NCBI GenBank assembly: GCA_947475545.1 | Contig: CANJLL010000002.1 | Coordinates: 208,950-272,949 of the forward strand | From: Chloroflexota bacterium | Lineage (GTDB): Bacteria; Chloroflexota; Limnocylindria; Limnocylindrales; CSP1-4 | DNA length: 64,000 nucleotides | Direction of reading: 5' to 3' | Shown here: positions 7,996 through 16,148 of the stretch, piece after piece | Layout: each line of letters starts with the position of its first letter | How positions within the stretch are numbered: position 1 is the stretch's first letter | The notes under the pieces: model-generated | What the model saw: the letters and a program-made list of their open reading frames with translations, nothing else | Databases searched by the model: none | What the model was told of the DNA's origin: nothing | Position numbers and translations under genes: made by a program

Positions 7996-8004
7996 TGCTA
8001 CACT
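7996..8004 (+). promoter_or_regulatory. Extended -10 element of tRNA-Ala(CGC)
   Basis: TGCTACACT fits an extended -10 (TGn plus TACACT) 39 bases before the mature tRNA. The same motif with one change, TGCTATACT, precedes the second tRNA-Ala gene at 15528. No convincing -35 is seen, as expected for extended -10 promoters. Confidence 0.5.
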
Positions 8005-8043
8005 CTGCCCCCGGTCCGGCGCCTCGCGCGCCCGCCCGTCCGT

Positions 8044-8119
8044 GGGGATGTAGCTCAGCCGGAAGAGCACCGCGTTCGCATCGCGGGGGTCAGGGGTTCG
8101 AGTCCCCTCATCTCCACCA
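8044..8119 (+). tRNA. tRNA-Ala, anticodon CGC
   Basis: A 76-base cloverleaf. The acceptor GGGGATG (8044-8050) pairs with CATCTCC (8109-8115), with discriminator A and an encoded CCA (8117-8119). The D arm begins TAGCTCAG. The anticodon stem CCGCG/CGCGG encloses the loop TTCGCAT, placing CGC at the anticodon, which reads GCG alanine codons. The T arm contains GGTTCGAGTCC. GCG is frequent in this GC-rich genome, consistent with a dedicated tRNA. Confidence 0.97.
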
Positions 8120-8158
8120 TCTCCCCAGGGCCCCGTTCGGGCCCGGCCATGTCCCAGG

Positions 8159-8713
8159 ATGCAGGCCATGCCCACCGACCACACCCTGCCCTCCCCAGTC
8201 CCAGTGCCCGTGCTCCAGGGCGGGTTGGTCCGGCTTCGGCCCGCCGTCGTGGCCGATCGCGACGCCGTCGCGGCGATCCTCGCCCAGCCGTCCGTGCGCC
8301 GCTGGTGGAACCCCGGCGAGCCGCTGGCGCTGGCGGACGAATGGCTCGAGGCCGACGAGGACACCGGCGTCTTCGCGATCGAAACGGGCGGGCGCGTTGT
8401 GGGCAGCATCCAGTTTGCCGAGGAGCCCGACCCCAACTACCGCTCCGCCGGCATCGACGTCTTCCTCGGCGAGGAGGCCCAGGACCGGGGGCTGGGCACG
8501 GACGCCATCCGGACGCTGGCGCGCTGGCTGATGGAGGTCCGCGGCCATGTCCGCCTGACCATCGACCCGGCCGTCGCCAACGAGCGGGCGATCCACGTCT
8601 ACGCGAGGGTGGGCTTTCGCCCCGTCGGCGTCATGCGCAACTACGAGACCCGCCCGGACGGCACCCGCCACGACAACCTGCTCATGGACCTGCTGGCCGG
8701 CGAGCTGCGCTGA
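8159..8713 (+). CDS. GNAT family N-acetyltransferase
   Basis: A 184-residue single GNAT domain. The acetyl-CoA loop is visible as QDRGLGTDAIRTL (residues about 109-121). It is preceded by the beta-4 strand SAGIDVFLG and followed by a VYARVGFRPVGVMRNYE segment typical of AAC(6')/RimL-like members. The acceptor substrate cannot be told from sequence. It lies 39 bases after the tRNA-Ala gene. An internal ATG at 8168 is an equally possible start, since no clear Shine-Dalgarno separates them. Confidence 0.85.
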   Translation: MQAMPTDHTLPSPVPVPVLQGGLVRLRPAVVADRDAVAAILAQPSVRRWWNPGEPLALADEWLEADEDTGVFAIETGGRVVGSIQFAEEPDPNYRSAGIDVFLGEEAQDRGLGTDAIRTLARWLMEVRGHVRLTIDPAVANERAIHVYARVGFRPVGVMRNYETRPDGTRHDNLLMDLLAGELR

Positions 8714-8826
8714 TCCGCGTCAGCGGTCGCGGCGGCGCGCGATGTCCGCGCCTGCGTCCGCCCCAGGTCGCACCCGAACCGGGCTGGTCCGGGACCGCGC
8801 CCGGGCGATGCGGCCGCCAGAGGGCG

Positions 8827-9396
8827 TCAGCGATTCCGGTGACCGCGGTCCGCCTGCCACCAGTGGCGGTGCTCCGAGTGATGCCGATCGCTGGCCTGCC
8901 ACTGGAGCAGGCCCTTCTCCTCGCCGACCAGGTGGAAGCCGGATCGCTCCAGCGTCCCGATCGAGGCGAAGTTCTGGGGCTGGCAGCGCGCCACCACGTG
9001 ATGAACGTCGGGCTGGTCGAATGCCCAGCCGATGAGTGCCCGGGCGGCTTCCGTGGCGTAGCCGCGTCGGCGACGGCTGGGCACCACGCTGAAGAAGAGC
9101 TCCACGGTGCCGGCGGCCGGATGGCCCTCGAAGCCAACCTCGCCGACCACGGTGTCCGTCTCGCGCTCGATCACCGCCCAGGCGCCGAACGGCTCGTCGG
9201 CCCGCGGCGCGTCGGCCTGCAGCCGGAGGTTGCCGGCGATGTCATCGAGCGGCCACGCGGGGTCCAGACCCGCCTCCAGGATCTGGGCGGCCAACGCCCG
9301 ATCGTCGGGCAGGGCCGCGGCCGCCTCCGCGGGCAGCGGGCGCAGGACCAGGCGCTGGGTGTCGAGGGAGACGGACACGGCGGGCTGCTCGGCCAC
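8827..9396 (-). CDS. GNAT family N-acetyltransferase (RimJ/RimL-like)
   Basis: A 189-residue GNAT protein with the CoA-binding turn RRRRGYATEAARAL and the upstream strand GTVELFFSVVPS. It also carries the RimJ/L-type signatures TQRLVLRPL (N-terminus) and NFASIGTLERSGF. The last 20 residues are rich in His, Trp and Arg. GTG start. It is the last gene of a minus-strand series starting at the MBOAT gene and lies 33 bases after the PEP-mutase-like gene. Substrate unknown. It faces the other GNAT gene convergently but is not a close copy of it. Confidence 0.85.
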   Translation of the reverse strand: MAEQPAVSVSLDTQRLVLRPLPAEAAAALPDDRALAAQILEAGLDPAWPLDDIAGNLRLQADAPRADEPFGAWAVIERETDTVVGEVGFEGHPAAGTVELFFSVVPSRRRRGYATEAARALIGWAFDQPDVHHVVARCQPQNFASIGTLERSGFHLVGEEKGLLQWQASDRHHSEHRHWWQADRGHRNR

Positions 9397-9429
9397 GGGC
9401 GACGGCGGGTCAGGCGGTGATCGGCTGGT

Positions 9430-10242
9430 TCAGCCGACCGGCCAGGCGTCGGCGAGGCTGTCGCCCGCGGCGAGGCGCGCCAGGCGCGCCCCCAGGTCAG
9501 CCATGACCAGCTGGTGGATCCCCGCGCCCATGCTGATCCGGCGGACGCCCAGCGCCGCCAGCTGCGCAACGGTCAGCCCGCCACGCCGCGCGATGATGTT
9601 GATGGGTCCTGGGAGCTCCGCGACCAGCCGCGCGATCACCTCGGGGTCCGCGAGTCCGATCGGGTAGACGCAATCCGCGCCGGCCGCCAGATAGAGCCGG
9701 CCGCGCCGGAGCGTCTCCGCCAGCTGCTCCGCATCCGTGCCGGCCTTGCGAATGAACGCGTCGATCCGCGCGTTGATCACCAGGTGGACGCCGCGCGCGT
9801 CGGCAGCGGCCCGGACCGCGGCGATAAAGGCGGCCTGGAGCTCCGCCGCCACGAGCACGCCCGGCCCGTGATGATCGGTGTCCTCGAGGTTGCAGCCCAC
9901 GATGCCCGCGTGGAGCACATGACCGACGAGGTCATCGGGGTCCAGCCGAAGCCCGGCCTGCAGGTCCGCCGTCACCGGCACCACCACGCCGGCAGCGATC
10001 CGGGCCAAGTCGTTGAAGATGAGACGCGGATCGCTCGAATCGTTGTCCGGCTCACCGATCGAATCGCCGACCGCACGGCTCGATGTCGCCACGGCCGGGA
10101 AGCCGGCCGCCGCCACGGCCCTGGCCGACGGCACGTCCCAGGCGTTGGGCAGGACCAGCGGCTGCGCGGCCTGGTGAAGGTTGAGGAGCGCCGATGCCTT
10201 CGCCGCGAGCTCCTGCGTGGATGGCGGCTGCGGCAGGCTCAC
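9430..10242 (-). CDS. Isocitrate lyase/PEP mutase superfamily enzyme
   Basis: A 270-residue TIM-barrel protein of the ICL/PEP-mutase family (oxaloacetate decarboxylase/carboxyphosphonoenolpyruvate mutase group), which makes or breaks C-C or P-C bonds on 2-oxo acids. Landmarks: LVLPNAWDVPSARAV at the N-terminus, TADLQAGLRLDPDDL, a metal-binding GCNLEDTDH stretch and VINARIDAF. The catalytic Cys of isocitrate lyase is absent, which favours the mutase/decarboxylase branch. The GTG start at 10242 overlaps the upstream AhpD-like stop in a GTGA junction, so the two are translationally coupled. True substrate unknown. Confidence 0.85.
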   Translation of the reverse strand: MSLPQPPSTQELAAKASALLNLHQAAQPLVLPNAWDVPSARAVAAAGFPAVATSSRAVGDSIGEPDNDSSDPRLIFNDLARIAAGVVVPVTADLQAGLRLDPDDLVGHVLHAGIVGCNLEDTDHHGPGVLVAAELQAAFIAAVRAAADARGVHLVINARIDAFIRKAGTDAEQLAETLRRGRLYLAAGADCVYPIGLADPEVIARLVAELPGPINIIARRGGLTVAQLAALGVRRISMGAGIHQLVMADLGARLARLAAGDSLADAWPVG

Positions 10243-10724
10243 GACGCCGCGTCCGGAGCCTGGGCCGCCCCGGGGGCCTTGACCCGCGGGGCGTGGAGCC
10301 CGGCCGGCGCGCGGAAGGCGATCGCGAGCCGGTTCCACGCGTTGATCGTGATGACCGCCATCGTCAGCTGGACCACCTCGTCCTCCGACAGGACGGCGCG
10401 GGTCGCCTCGTACAGCTCGTCTGGAACGGTCCGCTCGGTGAGCAGCGTCAGCTCCTCGGTCCAGGCCAGGGCCGCGCGTTCGCGCTCGGAGTAGAGCTGG
10501 GTCTCACGCCAGGCCGCCACCAGGTCGACCCGCATGGGGTCCTCGCCCATCGCCCGGGCGTCCTTGGCGTGGATCTCGAGGCAGCGGGCGCAGCCGTTGA
10601 GCTGCGATGCCCGGATCCGGATCAGCTCCAGGAGCGCGGGCTCCAGCGTGCCGGCGTCCTCGGCCTCCTTGAGCGCGCGCATCGGGCGGTAGACCTCGGG
10701 CCGGTGCTTGTAGTCGATCCTCAT
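10239..10724 (-). CDS. Carboxymuconolactone decarboxylase/AhpD-like protein
   Basis: A 161-residue all-helical AhpD-fold protein. The core LIRIRASQLNGCARCLEIHAKDAR carries the C-x2-C plus His arrangement of alkylhydroperoxidase-type members, suggesting a thiol redox role rather than lactone decarboxylation. It starts with ATG overlapping the nitrilase stop (TGATG) and ends overlapping the next gene's GTG. It is therefore tightly coupled between a nitrilase and a PEP-mutase-like enzyme. Confidence 0.88.
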   Translation of the reverse strand: MRIDYKHRPEVYRPMRALKEAEDAGTLEPALLELIRIRASQLNGCARCLEIHAKDARAMGEDPMRVDLVAAWRETQLYSERERAALAWTEELTLLTERTVPDELYEATRAVLSEDEVVQLTMAVITINAWNRLAIAFRAPAGLHAPRVKAPGAAQAPDAAS

Positions 10725-11785
10725 CACGCTCCCCTTCTCCGGTCGTGCGCCGGCGCGGCGCCGCGTGTCGGCCCGTCGTTCGCCGGCGATGCGTCGACCC
10801 CCGCCCACCTGTCGCCGCCCGCCGAACCGGGGGAGGCGTTCGTCACCAGGTTGACCCACGGCTCGCCGCGCCGCACCTCCAGCCGGAAGAGATCCGGCCG
10901 TCCGTAGTGACCCACGACATCCTGGTTGGCCTTCGCCGCGATGATCCGGTCGAGGTCGATCTCGGCGCTCACGATCGCCTCCCGCCCGTAGACCGGCCCG
11001 GCCAGCCATCGTCCGTTTGGCCCGACGATCCCACTCCCGCCATCGATGTCCCAGACGGTGCGAGCCTTGAGCGGGAAGTCAGCGGGCACGTCAGCTTCGT
11101 CGATGACCCCGCACGCGGACACCACGAAGACCTGGCCCTCCAGCGCGTACCCGCGGGTGACCAGCTCGGCCATCTCCGAGATGCTGTGGCGATTGGGCCA
11201 GACCGCGACATGGACCTGCTCCCCGCTGGCGAGCAGGAAGTACTTGGCCAGCGTCATGGAGTTGTTGCCACAGATCAGGCCACCCAGCCGGCCGACCGGC
11301 GTGTCGTAGACCGTGAGGTCTGTGCCGTCGCCCATCCCCCAGATCGCGCGCTCGTCCCAGGTTGGATGGAGCTTGCGGTGGCGGCCGATGAGCCGCCCGT
11401 CGGGGCCGAGGTAGAGCAGGGTGTTGAAGAGCGTGGCCCCCAGGCCCGCGTCGCGCTCGGTGACGCCCACGACCACGGTGGCGTTGGCCTTGCGGGCCGC
11501 CTCGCCCAGCGCCTCGGTTTCCGGCCCCGGCACGTCCACGGCCTGGCGGTAGAGGGCGACGTACGCGTCCTGGCTCAGGCCCTTGTCCGGCTGCGAGAGC
11601 GCGCGCGGCCAGTACGGGAAGGTGGGGATCCAGGCCTCGGGGAAGACGATGAGGCGGTTGCCGTCCGCGGCGGCCTCGGCGATGAGGCGACAGGCCTTGG
11701 CGACCGTCGCGGCCTTGTCCAGCCAGACCGGGCTGGCCTGGACGGCGGCGGCCCTGAAGCGAGTGAGGGGCTCCATGCGGCCCAT
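10724..11785 (-). CDS. Nitrilase/carbon-nitrogen hydrolase family protein
   Basis: A 353-residue C-N hydrolase of the nitrilase branch. The catalytic triad is visible: Glu in VFPEAWIP, Lys in HRKLHPTWDER, and Cys in LICGNNSM. The WDERAIWG stretch and overall length fit nitrilases. The residues after the Cys are GNN where characterised aliphatic nitrilases have WE, so specificity may differ. I chose the ATG at 11785, one base after the previous stop (TAGCATG); an ATG at 11776 is also possible. The substrate is unknown, but the coupled AhpD-like and mutase-like genes suggest one pathway. Confidence 0.88.
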   Translation of the reverse strand: MGRMEPLTRFRAAAVQASPVWLDKAATVAKACRLIAEAAADGNRLIVFPEAWIPTFPYWPRALSQPDKGLSQDAYVALYRQAVDVPGPETEALGEAARKANATVVVGVTERDAGLGATLFNTLLYLGPDGRLIGRHRKLHPTWDERAIWGMGDGTDLTVYDTPVGRLGGLICGNNSMTLAKYFLLASGEQVHVAVWPNRHSISEMAELVTRGYALEGQVFVVSACGVIDEADVPADFPLKARTVWDIDGGSGIVGPNGRWLAGPVYGREAIVSAEIDLDRIIAAKANQDVVGHYGRPDLFRLEVRRGEPWVNLVTNASPGSAGGDRWAGVDASPANDGPTRGAAPAHDRRRGA

Positions 11786-11786
11786 G

Positions 11787-12710
11787 CTAGCGCGCGGCGC
11801 CGGGGGCCGGTTGGGCCGCCGGATCCCCCGGGGACGCCGGATCCCCCGGGGATGCCGCATGCTCCGGGAGCGCCGCATCCTCCGGATCGCCCGGACCCGC
11901 CGGGGATGCGGGCGTCAATGCCGAGTGCAGCTCGAACGCATGCTGGCGGAGCCAGCGCCGCCAGACCAGGTGGTCGGGGCGGCGGCTGGCCACGAGCTCC
12001 CAGAAGCGCGGCCCATGCCCGAAGACCCGGAGGTGGGCCAGCTCGTGGATGGCCACCGTCTCCAGCGCCTCGGGCGGGGCCAGGACCAGGCGCCACGAGA
12101 ACGACAGGCGGCCCTGGCGCGAGGCGCTCCCCCACCGTGTCCGCGGATCGCGGAGCGCCACGCCGGTCGGAACCACGCCGAGCGCCGGCCCATGCGCGGC
12201 CAGGGCGCGCTCGATCGCCTCGCGGGCACGCTCCCGGCACCAGTCGGCGACGACGCGGGCGGGCGGGCGTCGATCGCGAGCGGCCAGCACGACGACCAGC
12301 ACGTCGCCGTCCGCATCGCCCTCGCGAAGCACCGCCGAGCGTCGGGTGCCCTTCGGCGCGGCCCCGATCCGGACCTGGTGCAGCTCCCCGCGGTAGCGCA
12401 CGGAGCCGCCATCGCGGACCTGCCCGCGTCCCGCCACCTCGACGCGCAGCCGCTCGTGGCGGCCAAGGTGCCGGCGCAGCCATGCCTCCCGCTCCAGGAG
12501 GAACGTATCGATGCGCGCCTCCGGGTGCCCCCAGCCCCGCCGGGCGAAAATCGGGATCGTAACCACCACGCCGCGCGCCGGATCGATGGTGATCCGCATG
12601 CCGCGCGCCCGCGCCGATCGGCGCACGAGGTAGTCCAGCGGCCCGCTGGGCAGCTGGATCAGGCCGGGGGCTTCGACCGTGGGAATGGCCCGCCTGGCCG
12701 GGGGGCTCAC
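11787..12710 (-). CDS. YgjP/SprT-like zinc metalloprotease (DUF45)
   Basis: A 307-residue protein of the YgjP-type metal-dependent hydrolase family. The zinc motif HELAH appears in VAIHELAHLRVFGHGPRFW, with WGSASRQGRLSFSWRL upstream as usual. The N-terminal half is the family's beta-rich domain (VRRSARARGMRITID). After the conserved end (WLRQHAFELH) there is a Pro-rich tail with GDP/ASPGDPA repeats encoded by the repeat at 11821-11856. GTG start. It lies 31 bases downstream of the AlgJ-like gene and its stop is one base from the nitrilase ATG. Physiological substrate unknown. Confidence 0.85.
   Translation of the reverse strand: MSPPARRAIPTVEAPGLIQLPSGPLDYLVRRSARARGMRITIDPARGVVVTIPIFARRGWGHPEARIDTFLLEREAWLRRHLGRHERLRVEVAGRGQVRDGGSVRYRGELHQVRIGAAPKGTRRSAVLREGDADGDVLVVVLAARDRRPPARVVADWCRERAREAIERALAAHGPALGVVPTGVALRDPRTRWGSASRQGRLSFSWRLVLAPPEALETVAIHELAHLRVFGHGPRFWELVASRRPDHLVWRRWLRQHAFELHSALTPASPAGPGDPEDAALPEHAASPGDPASPGDPAAQPAPGAAR
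11821..11856. repeat. Two 18-bp direct repeats in the metalloprotease tail
   Basis: GGATCCCCCGGGGACGCC at 11821-11838 is followed by a one-base variant at 11839-11856. The 18-bp unit keeps frame and encodes repeated SPGDPA-type residues near the C-terminus of the YgjP-like protein. Each unit also has a self-complementary CCCCCGGGG core. Confidence 0.85.
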
Positions 12711-12741
12711 GTCCCGGTACCCGCCGGGCCGCAGCGGCCGG

Positions 12742-13947
12742 TCAGCGCGGGGTCCTCACCAGGGGCGCGAGGAGCGTGTCGAGGTGGGCCCGGTAGACGT
12801 AGCGCTCCACCTCCTCGTAGATGACCCGATCGAAGGGCCCCAGTTGGCGGACCAGGTCGGGGCTCTGCTTGAGGTCGTCGATGTGGATCCACGTGCTGTC
12901 GGCGAAGAACGCGGCGACCTTGTCCGTGGCGCGCCCAAAGTAGCTGTCGTATAGGACGACGGTGCGGCCCCCCAGGAGCCGTCGATCGCCCTGGGCGCTG
13001 ATCTGCTGGATCGGATACGGCAGATGGATGCCCGCGGGCGGTTCGACCGCCGTGGTGCGCAGCTGGATGCCCGGACGGACCGCCGGGTCCAGGGCGACTT
13101 CCGTGCGTGGCACGCCCAGGATCTGGGCCAGGTCCATCTGGAACGCCCGCGGCTCGCCCGCGACCACGTCCGCCTCCGACCAGAGCGCCGGGTCCAGGGA
13201 CAGCACCAGGTCGCGGATCGCCATCAGCGACGCCACCGGCACCCAGTGCGAATCCTGCCGGAAGTAGAGCTCGGTACCAGGCAGCGCGGCCCGCGCCGAG
13301 TCGACCGCCGACCAGCCGTCCACGGCGAAGGCACCGCGGGTCGCGAGGGCCGCCCGCACGCTGGGCCGGGCCGCGTCGGTGCACGGCGCCGGGATCCCGT
13401 CGTCCGGTCGTCGCCGGTCGCCGTAGTAGACGTGCTTGTCGGGCGCGATGATGAACCGGAACTCCTGGCCCCCGGCGGCAAACGCGGCCGCGGCGACGTC
13501 CAGCCGCGTGACCAGCTCCGCGGCGCCCACGGGGCAGAGCGCGACGAGGTCATCCCGGTAGAACAGCCAGTCGTCGACGCCGCGGATCACGTCGGGGCTG
13601 GGCGAGCCGCTCAGCGCGATGTCGATGGCAGCCCGAATGCGGATCGCCCGGGGCCGGAGCACGAGGTTGTCGGCGATGGCCCGGTCCACGGCGGCCGACC
13701 ACGCGGGGTCCCAGATGGAGCCTGGGGTGAATGGCGGCGCGGTCAGGAGCGGGCGGTTCTCGATGGCCTGCGGCCGGGCGCCGGCCAGCATCGCGGCGCT
13801 GGGCAGCACGAGGGCCAGCGCGAACGCCACGATGGCGAGGCGATCCACCACCCGCCAACGGCGACTCCTGGTGGCGAGTGGCAGGTGGGCCCCGTCATGG
13901 GTCGTGACCCCGGGAACCGCGGGCGGGGTCAACTCGGGCGCGGTCAT
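12742..13947 (-). CDS. AlgJ/AlgX-like SGNH-type acetyltransferase-associated protein
   Basis: A 401-residue protein with a cytoplasmic N-terminus, one membrane span (about residues 36-56) and an extracytoplasmic domain. Signatures of the AlgJ/AlgX (SGNH hydrolase-like) family are VDDWLFYRDD, the catalytic FRQDSHWVPVASL (D-x-H-W) and VVLYDSYFG with the nucleophile Ser. Such proteins transfer acyl groups supplied by an MBOAT partner onto exported polysaccharides. The MBOAT gene is immediately upstream, with one base between its TGA and this ATG, so the two probably form one O-acylation machine. Confidence 0.88.
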   Translation of the reverse strand: MTAPELTPPAVPGVTTHDGAHLPLATRSRRWRVVDRLAIVAFALALVLPSAAMLAGARPQAIENRPLLTAPPFTPGSIWDPAWSAAVDRAIADNLVLRPRAIRIRAAIDIALSGSPSPDVIRGVDDWLFYRDDLVALCPVGAAELVTRLDVAAAAFAAGGQEFRFIIAPDKHVYYGDRRRPDDGIPAPCTDAARPSVRAALATRGAFAVDGWSAVDSARAALPGTELYFRQDSHWVPVASLMAIRDLVLSLDPALWSEADVVAGEPRAFQMDLAQILGVPRTEVALDPAVRPGIQLRTTAVEPPAGIHLPYPIQQISAQGDRRLLGGRTVVLYDSYFGRATDKVAAFFADSTWIHIDDLKQSPDLVRQLGPFDRVIYEEVERYVYRAHLDTLLAPLVRTPR

Positions 13948-13948
13948 C

Positions 13949-15376
13949 TCAGAACTGGAAGTAGAGGAACGGGCTGAAGCCGCTGGCCGAGATCAGCACG
14001 ATCGACGCCGGCAGGAGGACGCCGATGGCCACCAGGCGGAGGACGCGGCTGGGGATCCCGTCGGCGCGCTCGATCACGCGACCGGCCACGAACCAGCCGG
14101 GCAGCAGGACGGACGCGCAACCAATCACGAGGGCAATGAGGGCGATGGGATCGGCGGCCTGGGACACCCCGATCGGGATGCTCCGGTGGAGCCGCCCGAA
14201 GGCCCCGAAGTACTCGATGGCATAGGCCACCGTGGGGGAGCGGAAGACCACCCAGCCCGCCATCACCAGCACGATGGTCATGGGCTGCCAGGGCAGGGCG
14301 CGCCGGGGCGCCGCCGACCGGCCCACGCCCGCCACCCGCTCCAGGATGAGGAGCGCGCCGTGGTAGGCCCCCCACACCACGAACGTCAGGTTGGCGCCAT
14401 GCCACAGCCCGGTGACCAGGAAGACGATGATCAGGTTGCGGTAGGTCCGCGCGGTGGAGCCGCGGTTGCCCCCCAGCGGGATGTACAGGTAGTCCCGGAA
14501 CCAGCGCGACAGCGACATGTGCCAGCGCCGCCAGAACTCCGTGATGGACCGGGCCGCATAGGGGCGATCAAAGTTCCCGGGCAGACGGATCCCCACCATC
14601 AGCCCCAGCCCAAGGGCCATGTCCGAGTAGCCGCTAAAGTCGAAGTAGAGTTGCACGGTGTACGCCACCAGCCCCAGCAGGGCCGAGGCGAGGTTGAGCT
14701 GGTCCGCCGGCATCCCGAAGACGGCGTTCACGATGGGCGCCACGCTGTCGGCGATCAGGACCTTCTTGCCCAGGCCCAGCGAGAACCGGTAGAGGCCCGC
14801 CGAGAATGCGGCCCAGGTCTCGCGTCGCTCGACCAGCTGGTCGCGGATCTCGTGGAAGCGGACGATGGGCCCGGCAATCAGCTGCGGGAAGAACAGGATG
14901 TACAGCCCGAAGTCCACCGGCTGGACGAGGTGCCGGGCGGTCCCGCGGTAGATGTCGACCAGGTAGCTGATCGCGTGGAACGTGTAGAACGAGATCCCGA
15001 TCGGTAGCAGCACGGGCGCCCAGGGCACCGCCGGGATTCCGGCGGCGGCCAGCGCCGCGTCCCACGTTGCGACAGCCAGGTTTGCGTACTTGAAGTAGCC
15101 CAGCAGTCCCACGTTGAGCGCGACGCCCGCCGCGAGCCAGGCCCGCGCGCGGCCCGCCAGCCCGGCGTCCATGGCCCGCTCCACCTTGAGCCCAACCACG
15201 AAGTTCGCAGCGATGGAGGCCACCAGGACCAGGGTGAAGGTGCCCGCACCCCACGCGTAGAAGACGAGGCTGAAGGCGAGCAGGACCCCATTGCGCGCCC
15301 GGCGCGGGGCGAGGTGGTAGAGCGCCAGGACCGCGGGGAGGAAGAAGAAGAGGAAGCTGGCGGAGGAGAAGACCAA
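13949..15376 (-). CDS. MBOAT O-acyltransferase (AlgI/DltB-like)
   Basis: A membrane-bound O-acyltransferase of about 475 residues and ten or more membrane spans. Landmarks: YFDFSGYSDMALGLGLMVG, the RRWHMSLSRWFRDYLYIPLG block and the catalytic His in GLWHGANLTFVVWGAYHG. It passes acyl groups across the membrane, typically to modify an exopolysaccharide or cell-wall polymer, together with the AlgJ-like protein encoded next. The N-terminus VFSSASFLFFFLP fits the family if translation begins at the TTG at 15376; there is no ATG there, and the start is uncertain. Confidence 0.9.
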   Translation of the reverse strand: MVFSSASFLFFFLPAVLALYHLAPRRARNGVLLAFSLVFYAWGAGTFTLVLVASIAANFVVGLKVERAMDAGLAGRARAWLAAGVALNVGLLGYFKYANLAVATWDAALAAAGIPAVPWAPVLLPIGISFYTFHAISYLVDIYRGTARHLVQPVDFGLYILFFPQLIAGPIVRFHEIRDQLVERRETWAAFSAGLYRFSLGLGKKVLIADSVAPIVNAVFGMPADQLNLASALLGLVAYTVQLYFDFSGYSDMALGLGLMVGIRLPGNFDRPYAARSITEFWRRWHMSLSRWFRDYLYIPLGGNRGSTARTYRNLIIVFLVTGLWHGANLTFVVWGAYHGALLILERVAGVGRSAAPRRALPWQPMTIVLVMAGWVVFRSPTVAYAIEYFGAFGRLHRSIPIGVSQAADPIALIALVIGCASVLLPGWFVAGRVIERADGIPSRVLRLVAIGVLLPASIVLISASGFSPFLYFQF

Positions 15377-15527
15377 GTGGCGCCGGCTCTCCGATCTCGG
15401 GGCCCGGGGCGCATGCCCCGCGTCGCGGCGATAGTGCCACAGGCCTCCGAGATGGCGCACCGGTGACGGGCGGCCCCGGCGACTCCGGGCGCCGCTACGG
15501 GCCCATGAGGAGCGATCCCTCTCGAGT

Positions 15528-15536
15528 TGCTATACT
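15528..15536 (+). promoter_or_regulatory. Extended -10 element of tRNA-Ala(GGC)
   Basis: TGCTATACT is a near-consensus extended -10, ending 14 bases before the mature tRNA 5' end. It differs by one base from the motif before tRNA-Ala(CGC). Confidence 0.7.
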
Positions 15537-15550
15537 CCGCCTCCGGCGCT

Positions 15551-15626
15551 GGGGCTATAGCTCAGCTGGAAGAGCGTCTGAATGGCATTCAGAAGGTCCG
15601 GGGTTCGAGTCCCCGTAGCTCCACCA
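15551..15626 (+). tRNA. tRNA-Ala, anticodon GGC
   Basis: A 76-base cloverleaf. The acceptor GGGGCTA (15551-15557) pairs with TAGCTCC (15616-15622), with discriminator A and an encoded CCA (15624-15626). The anticodon stem TCTGA/TCAGA encloses ATGGCAT, giving GGC, which reads GCC/GCU alanine codons. The T arm contains GGTTCGAGTCC. Confidence 0.97.
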
Positions 15627-15648
15627 ACCACCCCGCCGCGTCAGCACC

Positions 15649-15672
15649 AAACCCCGCCCGCGCCGGGGTTTT
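15649..15672 (+). terminator. Rho-independent terminator of tRNA-Ala(GGC)
   Basis: aaaccccg (15649-15656) pairs perfectly with cggggttt (15664-15671) around a 7-base loop and runs into TTTT. It starts 23 bases after the tRNA CCA end. It is the clearest intrinsic terminator in the window. Confidence 0.85.
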
Positions 15673-15779
15673 GTCGCATTTGAGCTACCCGCGCCCCTTG
15701 TGCCGGGCGCGCCGCCGGGCGCACCATGGCGGCGCCAGCTTGTGCGTGCGTCCCGGCTCGACGGGAGGTGGCGGCAGCG

Positions 15780-16148
15780 ATGCAGCGCGTGGCGTTCCGG
15801 CTGGCGGGACTCCTCTGGCTGGTCCTGGGGATCCTGGCGGTCCTGACTGTGTTCGGGACCGTCATGGGCCTGGCCCTCGCGTGGCTGGTCGGCGTCCGGC
15901 GGAGCATCACAGCAGCGCGGGCGGGGGCGGCGCTTGGGGTCGCGCTCTTCATCCCCTGCCAGCTGATCATCGACGTGACCGGCTGCCGCAATGACGACTG
16001 CGGCGTCCAGCCCTATCTCCTCCTCTACGGCCTGCCGGCCCTCGTGGTCGCGCTCAACCTGGCTGCAGGCTGGCGAGATGATCCGCGGCCAACGGCCCCT
16101 GGCGACCCCGGGTCAGACGCGACGACGAGCCTGGGCGCGGGGATCTGA
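15780..16148 (+). CDS. Small membrane protein, function unknown
   Basis: A 122-residue protein with three or four hydrophobic helices: roughly residues 8-28, 30-40, 48-65 and 82-97 (PYLLLYGLPALVVALNLA). A loop between helices contains TGCRNDDCGVQ, whose two Cys could form a disulfide or bind metal. I chose the ATG at 15780 because GGAGGT (15764-15769) lies about 10 bases upstream; an ATG at 15726 would add 18 poorly conserved-looking residues. The 3' end overlaps the convergent cupredoxin gene by 36 bases. No family recognised. Confidence 0.65.
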   Translation: MQRVAFRLAGLLWLVLGILAVLTVFGTVMGLALAWLVGVRRSITAARAGAALGVALFIPCQLIIDVTGCRNDDCGVQPYLLLYGLPALVVALNLAAGWRDDPRPTAPGDPGSDATTSLGAGI

